The position numbers were made by a program, and so were the translations under genes. This document shows, piece by piece, positions 44,310-53,955 of a DNA stretch of 64,000 nt. The stretch comes from VYFG01 sp965248685 (GTDB lineage Bacteria; Pseudomonadota; Gammaproteobacteria; Arenicellales; Poriferihabitantaceae). Positions within the stretch are counted from its first letter, which is position 1, and every line of letters begins with the position of its first letter. The stretch covers positions 1-64,000 of the forward strand of contig CBDFKC010000002.1 of NCBI GenBank assembly GCA_965248685.1. Reading direction: 5' to 3'. The notes below the pieces were generated by a model. The model searched no databases. It was not told where the DNA came from and saw nothing but the letters and a program-made list of their open reading frames with translations.

Positions 44310-45160
44310 TATATTGATCCAAATTGTTCCGCAAGCTGAGCTGATCGGGTTATTGCGGCTTTAACCCCATCGCGTATAGTTTTATCTATTCCCGCCATCT
44401 CCATGGATAAAATGCCTGCTTCCGTTGTGCCGCCCGGTGAAGTAACCTGTTTTCGCAGCTGATCTGGAGCAAAGCTGCTCTGCTCGGCAAGGGTGGCGGC
44501 TCCCAGTGCAGTCTGGATAACTAGGGTTTTGGCGGCTGAAGGATCGAGACCATTAGCGATCCCTTCCGCCAGAATTAACTCCATTGTTTTAAAAAAATAC
44601 GCCGGTCCGCTACCGGACACACCGGTCACCACATCGATCAGTCTTTCTTCATCGACCCAAACAACCTGGCCAACGGCCTGCATTATCGATTCGGATAAAT
44701 GCTTTTGTTGTTTGCTGGCAAATTCATTGGCGAATAGTCCTGACACCCCTCGATTGACCAAGGCAGGAGTATTTGGCATAACTCGAATAAAAGGCAAGTC
44801 AGCCCCAACCCATCGTAATGTATCGGCGCTGCTGATTCCTGCCACGATAGAGATTAACAACGGTAAATTAGACTGCAATGCAGTGCTAATAGAGGATACA
44901 GCCTCGTGTAATACCTGTGGTTTTACCGCCAATATGACGACATCTGCAGAATTAACACAAGCACTATTGTCGTCATAACAGACTAAGCCAAATCGATTAG
45001 CCAAATTTTCGCGCTGCTGCGCCAAAGGTTCGGAAACGTGAATTTTCTGTGGTGGCCAGCCCGATTCGATAAGTCCACCGATAATACTGGATGCCATATT
45101 GCCGCCGCCAATAAATGCGAGGTTCGGTTTATCGGTATTTCCTTCGGTGGTATTACTCAT
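44309..45160 (-). CDS. proC: Pyrroline-5-carboxylate reductase
   Basis: ProC reduces pyrroline-5-carboxylate to proline with NAD(P)H. The 283-residue protein has the Rossmann start LAFIGGGNMASSIIGGL and NSADVVILAVKPQVL. The C-terminal signature VTGVSGSGPAYFFKTMELIL and the helical domain TLVIQTALGAATLA ... TSPGGTTEAGI complete the family pattern. Order yggS-proC-yggT beside pilT is typical of gammaproteobacteria. Confidence 0.96.
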   Translation of the reverse strand: MSNTTEGNTDKPNLAFIGGGNMASSIIGGLIESGWPPQKIHVSEPLAQQRENLANRFGLVCYDDNSACVNSADVVILAVKPQVLHEAVSSISTALQSNLPLLISIVAGISSADTLRWVGADLPFIRVMPNTPALVNRGVSGLFANEFASKQQKHLSESIMQAVGQVVWVDEERLIDVVTGVSGSGPAYFFKTMELILAEGIANGLDPSAAKTLVIQTALGAATLAEQSSFAPDQLRKQVTSPGGTTEAGILSMEMAGIDKTIRDGVKAAITRSAQLAEQFGSI

Positions 45161-45277
45161 ATGCTAAGTTGTGAATAAAGTGAAAAAGAGCGTATGGAAC
45201 CGGTATCAAAAAACGGATTCTCGAAACCCTATTTTACTGCTAATTGTTTTGTTGTAGGTTAGTTCAAGTACAGGATG

Positions 45278-45979
45278 TTAGGCTGCCGGGCGTTGACCAA
45301 ACAAGGCTGTACCAATTCGAACCATAGTTGCTCCCTCGGCAATAGCCGCCTCCATATCATTGGTCATGCCCATGGACAGTTGATCGAGTTCGTATCCTGC
45401 AGCACGTAAATTCTCAAGCAATAGTCGACAACGGGAGAAAACTTCTCTTTGAGCCGTGAAATTGGGTTCTGCCCGGGGAATAATCATTAAGCCCCTTAAT
45501 CTTAGGTTTGGCAAAGTTGCGATGTCTTGAATCAGATCTGACAATTGAGAGGGATCAATTCCTGATTTTGTCGGTTCCTGGTCAATATTTACCTGAATCA
45601 GAATATTTAATGGGCCCCTGTCTCTAAACTGGCTTAATTTTCGGGCGACTTTTATTGATTCAACGCTGTGAACCCAATCGAAGTGTTGGGCCAATTCGCG
45701 ACACTTTCGACTTTGTATGTGGCCAACAAAATGCCATCTGAGTGGTGCTGATGTTGGCGAAGCCTGTTGCTTGCAGTAGAGGATTTTTTCCACGGCTTCC
45801 TGCACAAAATTTTCGCCAAAATCCTGTTGCCCAAAGGTCGAAAGCGCGATAATTTTGTCTACAGGGTGTTTTTTGCCAACGGCAACCAGTGTTACCGAAT
45901 TAACATTACGACCATACAGTTTACTAAATTCAGCAATGTTGCTGTTAATCTGGCTAAAATTTTGCTCTAGAATCGTCAT
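45278..45979 (-). CDS. yggS: YggS family PLP-homeostasis protein (PLPBP)
   Basis: YggS binds pyridoxal phosphate and keeps PLP and amino-acid pools balanced. The protein is 233 residues from the ATG at 45979; the frame is open five codons further. The PLP lysine is in LVAVGKKHPVDKI, and LRWHFVGHIQSRKCRELAQ, NIDQEPTKSGI and SMGMTNDMEAAIAEGATMVRIG are diagnostic. It is divergent from pilT. Confidence 0.95.
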   Translation of the reverse strand: MTILEQNFSQINSNIAEFSKLYGRNVNSVTLVAVGKKHPVDKIIALSTFGQQDFGENFVQEAVEKILYCKQQASPTSAPLRWHFVGHIQSRKCRELAQHFDWVHSVESIKVARKLSQFRDRGPLNILIQVNIDQEPTKSGIDPSQLSDLIQDIATLPNLRLRGLMIIPRAEPNFTAQREVFSRCRLLLENLRAAGYELDQLSMGMTNDMEAAIAEGATMVRIGTALFGQRPAA

Positions 45980-46109
45980 AAATTGGGAAATCACGAGTCG
46001 ACTAACTCGGCTTATTGTTATTAAAAAAAGGTTATACTTGCGTTAACATATTTCGCTATGTACATGAATTATATATCTTGTACAGGTGTCACAACAGATT
46101 AATATAATT

Positions 46110-46128
46110 GTCAGGTCATTTACCTGAC
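46110..46128 (+). promoter_or_regulatory. Inverted repeat upstream of pilT
   Basis: GTCAGGT-CATTT-ACCTGAC is a perfect 7-bp dyad 22 bases before the pilT start. It could be a binding site or an mRNA hairpin close to the ribosome binding site. Confidence 0.45.
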
Positions 46129-46149
46129 CAACACTCAAGGGGAAGAAAG

Positions 46150-47202
46150 TTGGATTTATCAGAACTGCTCACGTTTGCGGTTAAAAGCCGGGCGTCCGAC
46201 CTGCATTTGTCCTCAGGGCTGCCACCGTTGATTCGGATTGACGGTGATATAAAACGCATAAATGTCGATCCTTTTTCGGGTGAGGCAGTCCACACAATGC
46301 TTTACGATCTGATGAATGACAATCAGCGTAAGTCTTTCGAGGAACATCTGGAAACAGACTTTTCGGTCACTTTGCCAAATGTTGCCCGATTCCGGGTTAA
46401 TGCATTCAATCAGCTGAATGGACCTTCGGCGGTATTCAGGGCGATTCCAAATATTGTTTTGACTTTGGATGATTTGAATGCACCGGCAATTTTTACCCAG
46501 TTATCGATGATATCTAAGGGTTTGGTCCTTGTTACCGGGCCAACAGGCTCGGGGAAATCCACCACCCTTGCGGCGATAGTCAATCATATTAACGAGCACA
46601 AGCGAGCTCATATCCTCACCATAGAAGACCCCATAGAGTTTGTTCACGCATCCAAGAACTGCGTTATTAACCAACGCGAGCTGCATGAACATACTCATAG
46701 TTTTACTGCCGCACTACGCTCGGCACTACGGGAGGATCCCGATGTAATTCTGGTGGGGGAGATGCGGGATATTGAAACCATCCGGCTAGCGCTTACCGCT
46801 GCAGAAACTGGTCACCTGGTACTGGCCACACTACATACCACTTCGGCGGCAAAATCCGTTGACCGGATTATTGACGTGTTTCCCGGTAACGAAAAAGAGA
46901 TGATTCGATCGATGTTGTCAGAATCAATCGAAGCGATAATCGCCCAGACTCTTCTACCTAAACCTGAAGGTGGCCGGATTGCGGCCTGGGAAATTATGTT
47001 GGGCACGCCAGCGATCCGAAATCTAATACGTGAAAACAAGGTTCCACAAATGTATTCTGTTATGCAGACCAGCCACGCGCTCGGTATGCAGACCATGGAT
47101 CAGTGCCTACTCGATCTGGTTCGTAGGCGCCAGATAACCATGGACGTGGTTCGCGAGCGTGCCCTTGACAAGCATAAAATTGACTCAATGATGAAGGAGT
47201 GA
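46150..47202 (+). CDS. pilT: Type IV pilus retraction ATPase PilT
   Basis: PilT is the hexameric motor that retracts type IV pili for twitching and DNA uptake. From the TTG at 46150 the protein is 350 residues, starting LDLSELLTFAVKSRASDLHLS as the family does; GGGGAAGAAAG precedes it. Walker A is GPTGSGKSTTL, the Asp box is HILTIEDPIEF, Walker B is DPDVILVGEMRD and the His box is TGHLVLATLHTTSA. The frame runs back to 46108, but that adds a non-family leader. pilU follows after four bases. Confidence 0.96.
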   Translation: MDLSELLTFAVKSRASDLHLSSGLPPLIRIDGDIKRINVDPFSGEAVHTMLYDLMNDNQRKSFEEHLETDFSVTLPNVARFRVNAFNQLNGPSAVFRAIPNIVLTLDDLNAPAIFTQLSMISKGLVLVTGPTGSGKSTTLAAIVNHINEHKRAHILTIEDPIEFVHASKNCVINQRELHEHTHSFTAALRSALREDPDVILVGEMRDIETIRLALTAAETGHLVLATLHTTSAAKSVDRIIDVFPGNEKEMIRSMLSESIEAIIAQTLLPKPEGGRIAAWEIMLGTPAIRNLIRENKVPQMYSVMQTSHALGMQTMDQCLLDLVRRRQITMDVVRERALDKHKIDSMMKE

Positions 47203-47206
47203 TTGC

Positions 47207-48325
47207 ATGATAGAACTGGTTGATTTACTCGAATTAATGGTCCGCCTGGACGCGTCTGACGTGTTCGTCACCACTGGCGCTCCGGTAAGCGTAAAAGTTA
47301 ACGGTTCGATCCGAGCGGTTAATACAGATGTGCTGGACCACAATGACACCCGTGAGTTCGCTTATTCAATAATGAATGAAGAGCAACGACGGGGGTTTGA
47401 ATCCAGTAAAGAATCGAATTTCGCGATACATCCCCCGAAAATCGGTCGATTCAGGGTGAATGTTTATGTCCAGCGTGGCAACGTCGGCATGGTCATGCGA
47501 AAGATCAACATCAAAATACCGACATTCGAAGATCTTCGGCTGCCTCCTATCCTGCCAAAGATTGCAATGCAGAAGAGGGGATTAGTGATCATGGTGGGCG
47601 GGACCGGTACTGGTAAGAGTACGACCCAGGCCGCTATGGTAGGGCATCGGAATTCTCGCTCTCATGATCATATTATTACGATTGAGGATCCCATTGAATT
47701 TCTACATCCCCATAAGAAATCGTTAATTAGTCAGCGTGAGGTTGGTATTGATACTGAGTCATTTGGTACTGCCCTGATAAACGCAATGCGACAAGCACCG
47801 GATGTTATACAAATTGGTGAAATTCGTGATGCTGATACCATGCACAACGCTATCGTATTCGCGGAAACCGGTCATCTGTGCATGGCAACTCTGCACGCTA
47901 ACAACACTTATCAGGCGCTAGACCGCATCCTCAATTTCTTTTCTGAAGGACGTAAGGCGCAATTATTGATGGACTTGTCGATGAATTTACATGCGCTGGT
48001 TTCCCAGCGCCTGGTCCCCACGGCCGATGGCCAAGGCAGGGTGGCGGCGGTTGAAGTAATGATTAACACTCCGTTAATCGGCGATATTATCCAGCGAGGA
48101 GAGATTCATAAAATACTGGATGTCATAGAACGTTCGAGAGAACTTGGATTGCAGTCGTTTGATCAATCTCTGTTCGATTTATTCTGTAACGATCTAATAA
48201 CTGGTGATGAGGCAATTCGCAATGCGGAATCTGAGAACAACCTGCGTCTGAAGATTAAGCTGGAGGGTCCTGATGCGATGAAAAAATCTACTATGGAACT
48301 TGATACCGAACTACTCGCATTTTAG
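47207..48325 (+). CDS. pilU: PilT-dependent retraction ATPase PilU
   Basis: PilU is a PilT paralogue that assists pilus retraction together with PilT. The 372-residue protein has Walker A GGTGTGKSTTQ, ITIEDPIEFLHPHKKSLISQ, Walker B APDVIQIGEIRD and TGHLCMATLHANNTYQALDR. The longer C-terminal tail (KKSTMELDTEL region) is typical of PilU. The ATG at 47207 follows AAGGAG at 47195-47200. It is cotranscribed with pilT. Confidence 0.95.
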   Translation: MIELVDLLELMVRLDASDVFVTTGAPVSVKVNGSIRAVNTDVLDHNDTREFAYSIMNEEQRRGFESSKESNFAIHPPKIGRFRVNVYVQRGNVGMVMRKINIKIPTFEDLRLPPILPKIAMQKRGLVIMVGGTGTGKSTTQAAMVGHRNSRSHDHIITIEDPIEFLHPHKKSLISQREVGIDTESFGTALINAMRQAPDVIQIGEIRDADTMHNAIVFAETGHLCMATLHANNTYQALDRILNFFSEGRKAQLLMDLSMNLHALVSQRLVPTADGQGRVAAVEVMINTPLIGDIIQRGEIHKILDVIERSRELGLQSFDQSLFDLFCNDLITGDEAIRNAESENNLRLKIKLEGPDAMKKSTMELDTELLAF

Positions 48326-48383
48326 CTCCAACCATTAAGGCGAAATCAGTTTATTACAGACTTTTTGGCTGATTCAAATGAGA

Positions 48384-49766
48384 TTAGGACACTATACTTG
48401 ATACCAGCTTCGTGATCTGATCAGTTTTAGCTGGGGTGATCGGATCGCCTTTACGCGCTTTAGAAAATACAGTTTCAAGAGATTTTCTTTGCGCTACTGA
48501 TAACGAGGAGACTAAATTATTCTGCTCGCTATGATTTATTTGTAACTGTCCTCGCTGGGCATGAGTGCGGTTGCAAATGTGCCGTAGATGAGTGACTGCC
48601 CGCCCCAGCAGTACCCAGGGAAAGTTGATGTTGCTGACCGGACCGACAATCACTTCGCTACCACCCATTGGAAGTCCCAGTATTTTGATCCCTATGAGTT
48701 GTTTGCTTCCTAGCCAGGCGCTGGCTCCGCCAACGATGGCACCCAGCCCCGACCCAAGAAACATTGTTAATCCGCCGGATCCAATGTCCAGAATGCTGCC
48801 ACCAGCGGCGCCGCCGATAATTCCAGTCGTTACCAACTGGTCCCGGGTTAGACCAAAGAGTTTCCAAGTTTGCTCCGAGAAAAGGTCGTCGGATAATATT
48901 GACAGGGTGGATTCATCCCGGGCCAACCTCTGGTAATTGAACAGTTGTTCAATATCATTTCGTGCAGCTGACTCCATTAACATAAGCTTCTCCTTGTAAC
49001 TATCTGTGGCCAGATCAATCGCCGCTTGATCTGATTCGTCCCTGATTGAAGAATTGACAGAGGTACTGGTCATGCTAATTATCATTTCGACAATGCGGTA
49101 ACATGCCTGGTCGATAGTCATTTGACGTTGGGTTTTTAGCAATGACGCGGCCTGTTGCAATGGCTGGTAAAAGTCTTCAGACAATTCAGCGAATCCGGTC
49201 AGTAACTGGATTTGTCGATCAAAGCTAGCGGTTTGAGCATTAAAAGATCGGACAATTTTGAAATATTGTGAGAGTGCCAACTGCCAGTCATCAAAGAACT
49301 CTGCAGGGCCGATTTGATTAATTAAAGCCATACTTGGCTGCCCAGTCCAGCGGAGTATTTCCATTTCCGCATAGTATTCCGCGCCATAGGGAGTGGAGCC
49401 GTCAATAACGTAGAGTATTCCAGCGCCGTCGAGAATGGGACTTAGCAATTCGCATTCCGCCTTAAATCTTTCTCCTTCTTTATGTTTTTCGACAAATTGT
49501 CTGACTACCATAGGATGGTCGCCTTCGGATTTTGAATGACGTTGCATCCAGTCCATAGCGGCGCGGGCGCGCTGGAATCCCGGCGTGTCTATCAACCGAT
49601 ACAACTCCTGTCCATCTACTTCCATGGGGTAATCATGATTATGTTCGGTAGTTCCCGAAATTGGAGAGACGTTGATTTCCGGGTTGTGGGACAGCGTCGA
49701 TACAATACTGCTTTTGCCTTTATTGGGGTGACCGACAATGGCGAATGCTGGTATCTTCTGTGACAT
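48384..49766 (-). CDS. DUF3482-type membrane GTPase
   Basis: A 460-residue GTPase with a DUF3482 domain. The G1 P-loop is GHPNKGKSSIVS (about residues 11-22), G3 is LIDTPGFQ, and an NQIGP segment stands where NKxD is expected, so base specificity may be altered. A glycine-rich hydrophobic region of about 70 residues (GIIGGAAGGSILDIGSGGLT and following) probably inserts into a membrane. The ATG at 49766 overlaps the stop of the DUF2868 gene (TGATG); the frame is open 19 codons further. This GTPase/DUF2868 pair recurs in proteobacteria, but its function is unknown. Confidence 0.85.
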   Translation of the reverse strand: MSQKIPAFAIVGHPNKGKSSIVSTLSHNPEINVSPISGTTEHNHDYPMEVDGQELYRLIDTPGFQRARAAMDWMQRHSKSEGDHPMVVRQFVEKHKEGERFKAECELLSPILDGAGILYVIDGSTPYGAEYYAEMEILRWTGQPSMALINQIGPAEFFDDWQLALSQYFKIVRSFNAQTASFDRQIQLLTGFAELSEDFYQPLQQAASLLKTQRQMTIDQACYRIVEMIISMTSTSVNSSIRDESDQAAIDLATDSYKEKLMLMESAARNDIEQLFNYQRLARDESTLSILSDDLFSEQTWKLFGLTRDQLVTTGIIGGAAGGSILDIGSGGLTMFLGSGLGAIVGGASAWLGSKQLIGIKILGLPMGGSEVIVGPVSNINFPWVLLGRAVTHLRHICNRTHAQRGQLQINHSEQNNLVSSLSVAQRKSLETVFSKARKGDPITPAKTDQITKLVSSIVS

Positions 49767-50953
49767 CACAAGACTTCCACGTAGAGTGCGGAATCGTTCA
49801 GCCGATTCAGCGAATACTCCCAACTATCTAGTTGGTCCGAAGACACCGATGATTTTGGCAGACCTTTCAATAGAATAATAATCGGGCATTTGGACTGAAG
49901 CTGCCCTCTCAGGTCTTCGATAAAATCCACTAGGTCTAACATGGGCGGTTCCCATGCTTTTACTAATATGGCAACTCCAGCCGGGCGGTGTTCTGCAACG
50001 TAATGCAAAATATCCCGATCATCTGCGAGGCTTTGATTTCCACCAGCAACAAAGTATTTTTCGGGTATGACGCCCAGCGTAGTGAGACGGGTAGGGTTGG
50101 CTATTGGCGTGGACTGAGATTCCATTGACCATTCGATCATCAGGCAGAGAAGCCCCTGGCTGAACTGACGTCGTTGGGTTGCCAGCGGATTGGCTGAACT
50201 GGCTTCGCCGTCGGTTTGTTCATCCTTGAAGGTAGTCACCAGAGGTGAATTCATTCGCGCAAGCACCTGATTAATTCCAGGGCTTAGATTTATTGCATTG
50301 GCGATAGCCTGGTCATAGCGCACCCCGCTGCATATCAGGGCGATTAATCTGGGGAGTAAGCCGTATACAATGACCGCCATGAGAATATATAGCCACCAGG
50401 TTCCTAATTGGTCCGGATTCCAGTCGGTTTTATGTAATTGGCTTTGCAGGCGGTAAAAGCGACTGGAATCAACCAACTCCTCGGTGGGGACCGCCGCTGG
50501 TACAAATTGATTCCACGGCAACGAGAGCCCATGAAACCATTGATACATTGTCAGGTTTTCAATATTTAATGTGGTATTCCAGCCAAACGCCATATCAGAG
50601 ACTGTTACCAGATATAAAATCGCTGCAACTATTCCCAGATTTAACGCCACGGTAAAATGTTGCGCAAGATAAATCAGGAGGTATTGCCGTGAGTAAGAAC
50701 CGCCCCGTTCCAGCAGGGCAAAGATGTCAGAGAAACTGCTGGGCCGTTGGCTATTCAAACGATTCAATAAATTTATCCAGAGCGACGCAGGATTAAACAT
50801 CGATAAAGTTCGAATGATCCTTTTGAAACCACCAAGCAAGAAAATACAAAGTAAAACCAGAGTCGCAACCTGACTCCCAACCAGGACGATAAGTGCGCTG
50901 AATAAATTAACCGGCCGCGAGCCGTCATAGTACAGCACCGCATTGGCAACCAA
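49766..50953 (-). CDS. DUF2868 membrane protein, true start upstream
   Basis: A DUF2868 protein with several membrane helices (LFSALIVLVGSQVATLVLL, NLGIVAAILYLVT, WWLYILMAVIVYGLLPRLIAL) and a soluble C-terminal part resembling a P-loop-less partner of the downstream GTPase. The first ordinary start codon is a TTG at 50953. However, the same frame stays open to 51232 and encodes family-like sequence (LLADLVDIRSQIDRD, KKRDREIGLAG, another helix), giving about 488 residues, which fits the family. No ATG, GTG or TTG exists in that stretch, and TAGCTAGCTAG at 51225-51235 closes all three frames. Start therefore unresolved. Its stop overlaps the next gene by one base. Confidence 0.75.
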   Translation of the reverse strand: MVANAVLYYDGSRPVNLFSALIVLVGSQVATLVLLCIFLLGGFKRIIRTLSMFNPASLWINLLNRLNSQRPSSFSDIFALLERGGSYSRQYLLIYLAQHFTVALNLGIVAAILYLVTVSDMAFGWNTTLNIENLTMYQWFHGLSLPWNQFVPAAVPTEELVDSSRFYRLQSQLHKTDWNPDQLGTWWLYILMAVIVYGLLPRLIALICSGVRYDQAIANAINLSPGINQVLARMNSPLVTTFKDEQTDGEASSANPLATQRRQFSQGLLCLMIEWSMESQSTPIANPTRLTTLGVIPEKYFVAGGNQSLADDRDILHYVAEHRPAGVAILVKAWEPPMLDLVDFIEDLRGQLQSKCPIIILLKGLPKSSVSSDQLDSWEYSLNRLNDSALYVEVL

Positions 50954-51359
50954 CCATCCGCAGATTATCCCAATACCCCACAGTGCAACGATGACTAGAT
51001 TAATCGACCGTTGAGCGCTAGCCCCAGAACTATCGTCACGCTGCTGACGGATATGTGAAATCCAGAACCGGAGTCGGCCGAGGCTGGATTTATTTGAAGT
51101 GGTACCGGCAAGACCAATTTCCCGGTCGCGCTTTTTCAGCTGCTCACGGTCAATAGACTGGTCCCGATCGATCTGACTACGAATATCGACCAGGTCGGCA
51201 AGTAATGAATGTTTGATTGGGAATCTAGCTAGCTATTCGATAATAAGCATATTGGCACCGGAATCGTCGAGACCTGTCCGCTAATCTGTAAATTATCACT
51301 TGGCATGAGCACTGCGTTAAAATTGGGGCTATTGTAACGATTTCCATAATTAATTTGAT

Positions 51360-52397
51360 ATGAACCAGGTCAATGTCGGAATCATTGGCGGCACCGGTTA
51401 TACCGGCGTCGAGTTGCTGCGGTTGCTGGCACAACATCCTATCGCGAAAATTCAATGCATTACCTCCCGTGGCGCGGCAAATCAGCCGGTTTGTGAGATG
51501 TTTCCTTCATTGCGAGGATATCTGGACCTGAAATTCACTGATCCGGAGGAATCCGCACTTAGTCAGTGCGATGTAGTGTTTAGTGCGACCCCCAATGGCG
51601 TGGCTATGGGTCATGCCCGGGGTTTGCTGGATGCCGGCGTAAAACTTATTGACTTGTCCGCTGATTTTCGCCTAAAAGATGTTACTACCTGGGAAAAATG
51701 GTATGGCCTTAATCATTCCTGCCCGGATTTGGTAGAACAGGCGGTTTATGGCCTGCCAGAGATGCACCGGGAAGCAATACGGACAGCCCGGTTAGTGGCC
51801 AATCCGGGTTGCTATCCAACTTCGGTTCAATTGGGTTTTCTGCCTTTGCTGGAAGCTGGAATAGTGGTTACGGATTCACTAATCGCGGATGCTAAATCCG
51901 GTGTTTCGGGGGCCGGGCGCAGCGCAACACTTGGCACTATTTACAGTGAAATGGGCGATTCATTTATGGCCTACAGTGCTTCCGGGCACCGTCATTTACC
52001 CGAAATCAAACAAGGCCTTCAGGCACTCACCCGGGACCCCGTGGAGTTGGTGTTCACACCTCATCTGCTCCCCATAATTCGAGGAATCCATGCGACCTTG
52101 TACGCCAGGCTGAAAGACGTCGAAATTGACTTGCAAAATTTATTTGAACGACGATTTGCCACGGAGCCTTTCATTGACGTAATGCCACCAGGTTCCCATC
52201 CGGATACTCGAAGTGTCAGAGGGTCAAATAGCTGCCGAATTGCGGTGCACCGCCCCCAGGACGGTGATACCGTCGTGATACTTGTGGTGGAAGATAATCT
52301 GGTCAAAGGGGCAGCGGGTCAGGCAGTGCAAAATATGAATCTAATGTGTGGAATTGAAGAAACTTCTGGTCTCGGACAGATTGCGTTGGTACCGTAA
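51360..52397 (+). CDS. argC: N-acetyl-gamma-glutamyl-phosphate reductase
   Basis: ArgC reduces N-acetylglutamyl phosphate in arginine synthesis. The 345-residue protein has the NADP-binding GIIGGTGYTGVELLRLL at residues 8-24. The catalytic cysteine C151 is in LVANPGCYPTSVQLG, and the histidine region is FTPHLLPIIRGIHATLYAR. The ATG at 51360 is the family start. The next gene begins at the very base after its stop. Confidence 0.97.
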   Translation: MNQVNVGIIGGTGYTGVELLRLLAQHPIAKIQCITSRGAANQPVCEMFPSLRGYLDLKFTDPEESALSQCDVVFSATPNGVAMGHARGLLDAGVKLIDLSADFRLKDVTTWEKWYGLNHSCPDLVEQAVYGLPEMHREAIRTARLVANPGCYPTSVQLGFLPLLEAGIVVTDSLIADAKSGVSGAGRSATLGTIYSEMGDSFMAYSASGHRHLPEIKQGLQALTRDPVELVFTPHLLPIIRGIHATLYARLKDVEIDLQNLFERRFATEPFIDVMPPGSHPDTRSVRGSNSCRIAVHRPQDGDTVVILVVEDNLVKGAAGQAVQNMNLMCGIEETSGLGQIALVP

Positions 52398-52736
52398 ATG
52401 TTACAAAAATTTCTTTGGATAGGAATAACGTGTCTGGTATTCGCAGCGGGTTACTTTTTGGCGATGCCGAAGCAACAGGATGAATCTGGAATGGCGGAAC
52501 AGCTTGCCGCACTCTCCACGGAAAATAAACAACTGGGACAGCATAACGCCCAGTTGGAGCAGACAATTGCCCTGGTAAAACGGCAGATACAAACCGATCG
52601 GATTGCCTATGCCGCGCTGCAAAAAACCGTGGAGGATTCTGATCGTAAACGCCAGGATATGCTGGCTAAGTTCGAATCCCAACGCGAATTGCTGGATCGG
52701 CTGAAACAAAAGATCGACAGTTTACAAACCCAATAG
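52398..52736 (+). CDS. Small membrane-anchored coiled-coil protein
   Basis: A 112-residue protein with one N-terminal membrane anchor (FLWIGITCLVFAAGYFLA) and a long heptad-rich coiled coil (LAALSTENKQLGQHNAQLEQ, ESQRELLDRLKQKIDSL). It resembles the coiled-coil proteins (DUF6776-like) found after argC in several gammaproteobacteria, though shorter; the match is by layout, not proven. It starts directly after the argC stop and is probably translated by coupling. Function unknown. Confidence 0.7.
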   Translation: MLQKFLWIGITCLVFAAGYFLAMPKQQDESGMAEQLAALSTENKQLGQHNAQLEQTIALVKRQIQTDRIAYAALQKTVEDSDRKRQDMLAKFESQRELLDRLKQKIDSLQTQ

Positions 52737-52770
52737 TTAATTATCGAAGATCAAGTTAGCAAATATTTAA

Positions 52771-53940
52771 ATGATAGACATCAATTCTGTACGAGATGAT
52801 ACGCCCAGCGTTTCGAATCTGATTCACTTCAATAACGCAGGCACATCCATGATGGCACAACCGGTATTTGAAGCCTGGATGGATTATTTGGCCCGGGAGC
52901 AGGAGATAGGGGGATACGAAGCCGCTATTGAGCGGCAGACTGATACCAAAAACTTTTATCAACAGGCGGCTAAGCTAGTACATTGTGAGCCTGGGGAAAT
53001 CGCATTCAGCGAAAGCGCGACCCGAGCGTGGCAGAGTTTTTTTTACGGCGTTAAATTCAATCCGGGAAGTCGGATCGTGACCAGCCAACTCGACTATGGC
53101 AGCAATTTTGTCGGGTTTATTCAACAGCACAACCGCCACGGAGCTGAAATTGTGGTGGTGGACAGTGATGCCAACGGAGAAATTGACCTGGTTCAATTCG
53201 AGCGCGAGGTAGACCACCGTACCGCGTTGGTTTCGATTAGTCATATACCCACTGCGAACGGAATTATCAATCCCGCTGCGGCCGTTGGGAAAATTGCCCA
53301 ATCCGCAGGTGTACCCTATTTGCTGGATGCTTGCCAGTCAATCGGCCAGATTGACGTCGATGCCAAAGAAATTGGCTGCACCGCAATGTCTACCACCGGG
53401 CGCAAATATCTTCGCGGTCCCCGGGGTACAGGGTTTTTATACGTGGATAAACAGCACATTGAATCATTCGAGCCTCCCTGGCTTGATCAGCACAGTGTCA
53501 ATCTGGTAGACCGGGGAAACTATGAATTGTGTGACAGCGCCCAGCGATTTGAGAATTTCGAGACTGCTTTTGCTGCCCGGATTTGTTTCGGCAAGGCCCT
53601 TGAATACGCCAATAAAATTGGAATCAACAATATCGAACAGAGAATTATCCATCTTGGGGAATATTGTCGTGGGAAATTGGCATCAGTTCCTGGAGTCGTT
53701 TTGCAGGATCAAGGAGTGAACAAGGGAGGTATCGTGATGTTTTCACTGGCTGACAGGGAGCCAGCCGAGGTTCAAAGAGGGCTCAAGAGCCATTCCATCA
53801 ATGTGTGGTCTTCAGCTGGTCCTGGCAGTCTGATTGACTTTCAGCGGCGCAATATAGATGCCCTGGTGCGGGCATCTATTCACTATTTTAATACAGAACA
53901 GGAGATCGACCGGATGGTAGAAATGCTTCCTGCGATCTAA
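52771..53940 (+). CDS. Class V PLP aminotransferase / cysteine desulfurase-like enzyme
   Basis: A fold-type I PLP enzyme of 389 residues from the aminotransferase class V group (cysteine desulfurases, isopenicillin N epimerase-like and related lyases). The PLP lysine is in MSTTGRKYLRGPRGTGFLYV, the aspartate in PYLLDACQSIGQIDVD, and the N-terminus is LIHFNNAGTSMMAQPVF. It lacks the active-site cysteine loop expected in IscS/SufS, so cluster sulfur delivery is unlikely. The substrate cannot be assigned. It lies between the argC pair and ttcA, convergent with ttcA. Confidence 0.85.
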   Translation: MIDINSVRDDTPSVSNLIHFNNAGTSMMAQPVFEAWMDYLAREQEIGGYEAAIERQTDTKNFYQQAAKLVHCEPGEIAFSESATRAWQSFFYGVKFNPGSRIVTSQLDYGSNFVGFIQQHNRHGAEIVVVDSDANGEIDLVQFEREVDHRTALVSISHIPTANGIINPAAAVGKIAQSAGVPYLLDACQSIGQIDVDAKEIGCTAMSTTGRKYLRGPRGTGFLYVDKQHIESFEPPWLDQHSVNLVDRGNYELCDSAQRFENFETAFAARICFGKALEYANKIGINNIEQRIIHLGEYCRGKLASVPGVVLQDQGVNKGGIVMFSLADREPAEVQRGLKSHSINVWSSAGPGSLIDFQRRNIDALVRASIHYFNTEQEIDRMVEMLPAI

Positions 53941-53955
53941 TTGAAAAGTTGGTAC

